This document shows, piece by piece, positions 23,183 to 26,687 of a stretch of DNA of 26,687 nucleotides. Under the pieces are notes generated by a model. That model was not told where the DNA came from, ran no database searches, and saw nothing but the letters and a program-made list of their open reading frames with translations. How positions within the stretch are numbered: position 1 is the stretch's first letter; every line of letters begins with the position of its first letter. Source of the stretch: Acidimicrobiaceae bacterium (GTDB taxonomy: Bacteria > Actinomycetota > Acidimicrobiia > Acidimicrobiales > RAAP-2). Made by a program: the position numbers and the translations under genes. Where the stretch lies: the NCBI GenBank assembly GCA_003133005.1, contig PKZI01000175.1, forward strand, positions 490-27,176, in the 5' to 3' direction.

Positions 23183-24148
23183 GTGGTCAATTACATATTG
23201 CGTCGATTGGTCCAGTCGATCTTCGTTTTGTTGATCGTCATGCTCATCACATTTACGCTGCCTTACTTTCAGCCGCACGGAATCCTTACACCTGCCTACG
23301 GCGTTCTTGGCACGCACGCGAACGCAAGAACTATCGCCGAGTGGGGTGCACAAAATGGCATGAATCATCCGTACGTCGTTCGATTTTGGAATTACTTGGA
23401 TCAAGTCTTCATACACTTCAACTTGGGCCATTCGTATAAGCAGAACCTTTCGGTGTGGAACATTATTTCTCTCTACGTGCCCCGTACGATTTGGTTAGCG
23501 CTCTCCTCACTCGTCCTGACCGCCGTCATCGGTGTACCACTTGGCATGTACCAGGCATTTCGGCGCAACACAGTCTTTGACTACAGCGCGACCGGCGCGG
23601 CGTTCGTCCTTTACGGCGTGCCTTCGTTTCTTCTTTGCCTCTTGCTACTGCAACTGTTCACCTTTAGCTTGCATTGGCTGCCCGCCTCACCACCAACGGG
23701 AGTCGCACCGTGGGCAATATTCACCGATCCAGTGGGATTCATACTGCCAGTACTCGCCCTGACGTTGCTTTCGCTCGCCGGACTCAGCCGCTTCATGCGA
23801 GGCACCGTTCTCGACGTCCTCGTCCAGGACTACGTGCGCACCGCGAAAGCCAAAGGCTGCAGCAATCTGCGGATGCTCTTTCGCCACACCTTTCGAAATG
23901 CTCTTGGGCCCATCATCACGATTTTGGGACTCTATATTCCACTTCTGATTAGCGGCGCGGTCATCATCGAGGATGTCTTTAACTACGAGGGTTTGGGAAT
24001 TCAGACCCTGAATGCGGCGTCGCTCGGCGACGTCCCCACTGTTCTGGGCATCACCCTTTTGACGGCGGTTCTGACCCTCTTCGGAAATCTGTTCGCTGAC
24101 GTGATGCTGGGCGTAGTAAATCCGCGCATACGAGTTGAGGGTAAGTGA
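23183..24148 (+). CDS. ABC transporter permease, DppB/OppB family
   Basis: This 321-residue inner-membrane permease has six likely membrane segments (about 10-27, 101-123, 133-160, 187-203, 240-262, 285-310). A large extracytoplasmic segment lies between the first two. The cytoplasmic EAA loop, which docks to the ATPase, lies at about 216-240 (DYVRTAKAKG...FRNAL). It pairs with the next gene to form the channel of a peptide-type importer. Start is GTG, supported by the leaderless promoter. The stop overlaps the next start by GTGA (24145-24148), so the two permeases are translationally coupled in the expected 1:1 ratio. Confidence 0.92.
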   Translation: MVNYILRRLVQSIFVLLIVMLITFTLPYFQPHGILTPAYGVLGTHANARTIAEWGAQNGMNHPYVVRFWNYLDQVFIHFNLGHSYKQNLSVWNIISLYVPRTIWLALSSLVLTAVIGVPLGMYQAFRRNTVFDYSATGAAFVLYGVPSFLLCLLLLQLFTFSLHWLPASPPTGVAPWAIFTDPVGFILPVLALTLLSLAGLSRFMRGTVLDVLVQDYVRTAKAKGCSNLRMLFRHTFRNALGPIITILGLYIPLLISGAVIIEDVFNYEGLGIQTLNAASLGDVPTVLGITLLTAVLTLFGNLFADVMLGVVNPRIRVEGK

Positions 24149-25062
24149 CCGACCAAGTCGAGCTTGAACTCTTGAGTGAGGAACCCGCCGATCGTGACAA
24201 CGACTTCGTCCCGATGTGGCGACAGCGTTGGCGAATTTTTGCCAACAACAGGCTGGCACTTGTCTCGGTTGGCTACCTGATTTTCATTCTGCTGGCGTGT
24301 TTTATTGTCCCGTACTTTTATCACACGAATCAAACCAATCAGGCGACAGCGTTGAGTGCGGTCTGGAATCAGCCCCCGTCGTGGCATCACTGGTTGGGAA
24401 CCGATAGTTCGGGGTTTGATGAACTCGGTCGAATCCTCTATGGCGGGAAGTACTCCCTCACACTCGGTGTCTTCGCGGGACTCATCACTATTTTCGTGGG
24501 CACGTTCTACGGCATGGTCTCTGGCTTGGCTGGTGGCGTGATCGACAACTTCATGATGCGAATTCTCGACGCCGTACTTTCGATTCCAATACTCATTCTT
24601 CTCATCACCCTGCTAACCCTTTATCAGCGTTCCACGCTCTTCTTGATTATCGTGATTGGAGTCACGGGATGGTTCGGCAACGCTCGTATTGTTCGCGGGG
24701 ACGCACTGCTTATTCGAAAACTTGAGTACACGCAGGCCGCTGAATCTATGGGCGCTGGACGCCTGCACATAATTCGTCGCCACGTTTTTCCCAACTCGAT
24801 AAGCAACATCGTCACCGTCGCCACTTTCTCGGTCGCGGACGCTATTCTGGCGCTCTCGTTATTGGGGTTCCTCGGGCTAGGAATCCAAACCCCCCAGACT
24901 GACTGGGGCACCATGCTCCAGAACGGCGCGGCCGTGATTTCCAATGGCTATTGGTGGGAGGTGTATCCCCTCGCGCTCATTTTTGTCGCTGTGATCGTGG
25001 CCATCAACTACATCGGTGACGCGCTGCGCGACGCCTTTGAAGTGCGACTGCTCGAGCGCTAA
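24145..25062 (+). CDS. ABC transporter permease, DppC/OppC family
   Basis: This 305-residue partner permease has an N-terminal cytoplasmic tail (1-32), the first membrane segment at about 38-58, the family signature HHWLGTDSSGFD (81-92), and further segments at about 105-130, 143-176, 222-245 and 274-292. The EAA loop is at about 194-217 (YTQAAESMGAGRLHIIRRHVFPN). Length is typical. It is coupled to the DppB-like gene by GTGA. No ATPase follows on this strand; the fused ATPase lies convergently 21 nt past its stop. The stop codon sits inside an inverted repeat (25051-25072). Confidence 0.92.
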   Translation: MTDQVELELLSEEPADRDNDFVPMWRQRWRIFANNRLALVSVGYLIFILLACFIVPYFYHTNQTNQATALSAVWNQPPSWHHWLGTDSSGFDELGRILYGGKYSLTLGVFAGLITIFVGTFYGMVSGLAGGVIDNFMMRILDAVLSIPILILLITLLTLYQRSTLFLIIVIGVTGWFGNARIVRGDALLIRKLEYTQAAESMGAGRLHIIRRHVFPNSISNIVTVATFSVADAILALSLLGFLGLGIQTPQTDWGTMLQNGAAVISNGYWWEVYPLALIFVAVIVAINYIGDALRDAFEVRLLER

Positions 25063-25072
25063 AGCGCTCGAG
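25051..25072. terminator. Short inverted repeat between convergent genes
   Basis: CTCGAGCGCT and its exact reverse complement are separated by AA. This gives a 9-bp stem with a TAAA loop that contains the permease stop codon. It is symmetrical and could act as a bidirectional terminator between the permease and ATPase genes, though no T-run follows on either side. Confidence 0.45.
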
Positions 25073-25083
25073 GGAAACGTCTG

Positions 25084-26687
25084 TTAAGAGCCCATTCCGA
25101 TTACCACAGGTGTCTTTAGCGGGAAGTGACACGCTGCTTCTTGCGTAGCGCCGAAAGGACGCAAGATCGGTTCTTCTTCGGCACAGATTTCCTGCGCACG
25201 GGGACAGCGTGTGCGAAAACGGCACCCCGACGGTGGACTTACCGCTGAAGGCAGCTCGCCCTTCACTTGAATCGTCTTGCGTTCGCGAGCAACGACGGGG
25301 TCGGGAATCGGAACTGCGTCCAGTAGACCTTGCGTATACGGATGCGCTGGCGAACGGAACACCGATTCTGCGTCGCCAATCTCCACAATCTTGCCCAAGT
25401 ACATCACACCGATAGTGTCGGCCATGTAATACACCACCGCGAGGTCGTGACTCACCATGACGTACGACAGGTGGTGCTCGCGTTGGAGATTCTTCATCAA
25501 ATTCAATATCTGCGCTTGCACGGACACATCGAGCGCCGACACTGGCTCATCGGCCACGATGAGGCGCGGATTAAGCGCAAGCGCCCTCGCGAGCCCCAAT
25601 CGTTGACGTTGGCCGCCTGAGAACTGGTGGGGATAACGATTCAGCGCGGAGGGCTCGAGGCCAACTGCATCGAGCAGCTCAAGAACTCGTGCGCGCTGCT
25701 GATCGCGGTTCCCTTCGTTCTGTACCACGAGTGGCTCGGACAAAATCTGAAATACGTTCATCCGGGGGTTCAAGGATGAGTAGGGATCTTGAAACATCAT
25801 CTGACGTTGCCGATGTTGGACGCGGGTGGCCTTATAACCCTTGGCACTAACCAATTCTCCGTCAAACGTGATCTTGCCGTCAGTCGGACTTTCCAAGCCG
25901 ACGATCATGCGTCCAATGGTCGTCTTGCCACAGCCCGACTCACCCACCAACCCGAAGGTCTCACCTTCCTTGATCGAAAAAGAGACATTCGATACGGCAT
26001 GTACGGCGCCCACCACGTGACGGATAAGTCCGCCCTTTACGGGGAATTCTTTGACGAGATTCTCGATGCGAACCAGTTCGACTGATTCAGTGGACTTCGC
26101 CGCCGCCACGACACTTTGCACCTCAATCAGGGGACGCGGACCTTTGGTCGGGTGAAAACAGGCGTACGCATGCTTTTTCACCACGGTCAAGGGAGGGTCT
26201 TCGACGTGACACTTGTCTGTGGCGAAGGCGCAGCGTGGTGCGAACCGACATCCCACGATCTCTCGGCTCAAGTCCGGCGGTACTCCCGCAATGGACGCCA
26301 GCTCCTGTTTCGTTGCCCCCTCAAGACTTGGCATTGACGCGAGGAGGGCCTGGGTATAGGGGTGGCGCATCGCAGTGAACAACTCCTCTGTGGGCGCCTC
26401 TTCGGCCTTCTTGCCCCCGTACATGACGACGACGCGGTCGGCGCGACCGGCGATGACGCCCATGTCGTGCGTAATGAGCAAGACACCCATATTTAATTCA
26501 GCGCGCAACGTATCGATGATGTCCAAGATTTGGGCCTGAATCGTGACGTCAAGCGCCGTGGTGGGTTCGTCGGCAATCAACAATTTGGGACTGCAGACGA
26601 GCCCCATGGCGATGATGACTCGTTGGCGAAGTCCGCCCGAGAGCTCGAAAGGGTATTGATCCAGTCGCTCCGCGGGACGCGGCATTC
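25084..26687 (-). CDS. Fused dipeptide/oligopeptide ABC ATPase (DppD-DppF type), N-terminus outside the window
   Basis: The frame stays open to the window end, so the first part of NBD1, with its Walker A, is missing here. Numbering from the first Met in the window: NBD1 signature LSGGLRQR (15-22), Walker B LLIADEPTTALD (35-46), H-loop THDMG (72-76). NBD2 has Walker A GESGCGKTT (248-256), Q-loop FQDPYSSLNP (298-307), signature FSGGQRQR (355-362), Walker B LIVADEPVSALD (375-386) and H-loop SHDLA (412-416). Each half ends in the oligopeptide-type C-terminal domain with four cysteines (146/152/159/176 and 488/494/501/519). Both NBDs in one chain are common in actinobacterial Dpp/Opp systems. It likely energises the neighbouring permeases despite its opposite strand. 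Confidence 0.92.
   Translation of the reverse strand, partial: MPRPAERLDQYPFELSGGLRQRVIIAMGLVCSPKLLIADEPTTALDVTIQAQILDIIDTLRAELNMGVLLITHDMGVIAGRADRVVVMYGGKKAEEAPTEELFTAMRHPYTQALLASMPSLEGATKQELASIAGVPPDLSREIVGCRFAPRCAFATDKCHVEDPPLTVVKKHAYACFHPTKGPRPLIEVQSVVAAAKSTESVELVRIENLVKEFPVKGGLIRHVVGAVHAVSNVSFSIKEGETFGLVGESGCGKTTIGRMIVGLESPTDGKITFDGELVSAKGYKATRVQHRQRQMMFQDPYSSLNPRMNVFQILSEPLVVQNEGNRDQQRARVLELLDAVGLEPSALNRYPHQFSGGQRQRLGLARALALNPRLIVADEPVSALDVSVQAQILNLMKNLQREHHLSYVMVSHDLAVVYYMADTIGVMYLGKIVEIGDAESVFRSPAHPYTQGLLDAVPIPDPVVARERKTIQVKGELPSAVSPPSGCRFRTRCPRAQEICAEEEPILRPFGATQEAACHFPLKTPVVIGMGS

Overview
The window looks like chromosomal DNA of an actinobacterium with fairly high GC and frequent GTG starts. 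The clearest sign is a 1200-residue fused 2-oxoglutarate enzyme (E2-type acyltransferase core plus E1, no lipoyl domain), the Kgd/OdhA form typical of Actinobacteria. Leaderless-type promoters (TANNNT boxes 5-7 nt before a start codon) and a fused dipeptide-type ABC ATPase agree with this. The class Acidimicrobiia is my best guess, from general protein character only. Genes are packed tightly. No gap exceeds about 175 nt, and I saw no insertion sequence, prophage or CRISPR array.

Layout. 1-22 is the 5' end of a tRNA on the minus strand. 117-851 (-) is an inositol-monophosphatase-family enzyme. 892-1814 (+) holds an unknown protein and an overlapping small lipoprotein. 1821-2162 (-) is a small acidic unknown protein. 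2297-5372 (+) is a three-gene cassette: a sigma/HTH-like protein, a Thr-rich membrane-anchored exported protein, and a membrane-tethered winged-helix/BTAD regulator. The regulator's 3' end runs 117 bp antiparallel into the next operon. 8712-5256 (-) is an operon of alpha/beta hydrolase, membrane-fused MurF-like ligase and Ddl-like D-Ala-D-Ala ligase. 8785-13326 (+) holds a compact UvrD-type helicase, a GlcD-like FAD oxidase and a benzoylformate-decarboxylase/ALS-like ThDP enzyme. 19235-13323 (-) is an operon of kgd, a Zc3h12a/NYN-type putative RNase with a histone-H1-like linker and an S1 domain, a FabZ-like dehydratase, and exonuclease III. 19307-21012 (+) holds a second hydrolase and a TIGR01777-type NAD(P) epimerase. 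21187-25062 (+) is a peptide-type ABC importer (binding protein and two permeases). Its likely fused ATPase lies convergently at 25084-26687 (-) and runs off the window.

Working together. The kgd operon mixes central carbon metabolism, RNA turnover, lipid synthesis and DNA repair in one translationally coupled unit. All six 4-nt stop/start overlaps in the window are GTGA. The FAD oxidase and ThDP enzyme could oxidise and then decarboxylate a 2-hydroxy acid. The Ddl and MurF-like proteins would make and attach a D-amino-acid dipeptide at the membrane. The importer is layered: the binding protein has its own promoter, a leader with a five-codon ORF, high-expression codons and a strong 3' hairpin. 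The permeases restart from a probably leaderless promoter, and the ATPase is transcribed separately.

The most unusual items are the sigma-like/Thr-rich/tethered-BTAD cassette, the NYN-H1-like-S1 putative RNase coupled to kgd, the helicase that lacks a 2B subdomain, the membrane-fused MurF, and the repeated leaderless promoter pattern.
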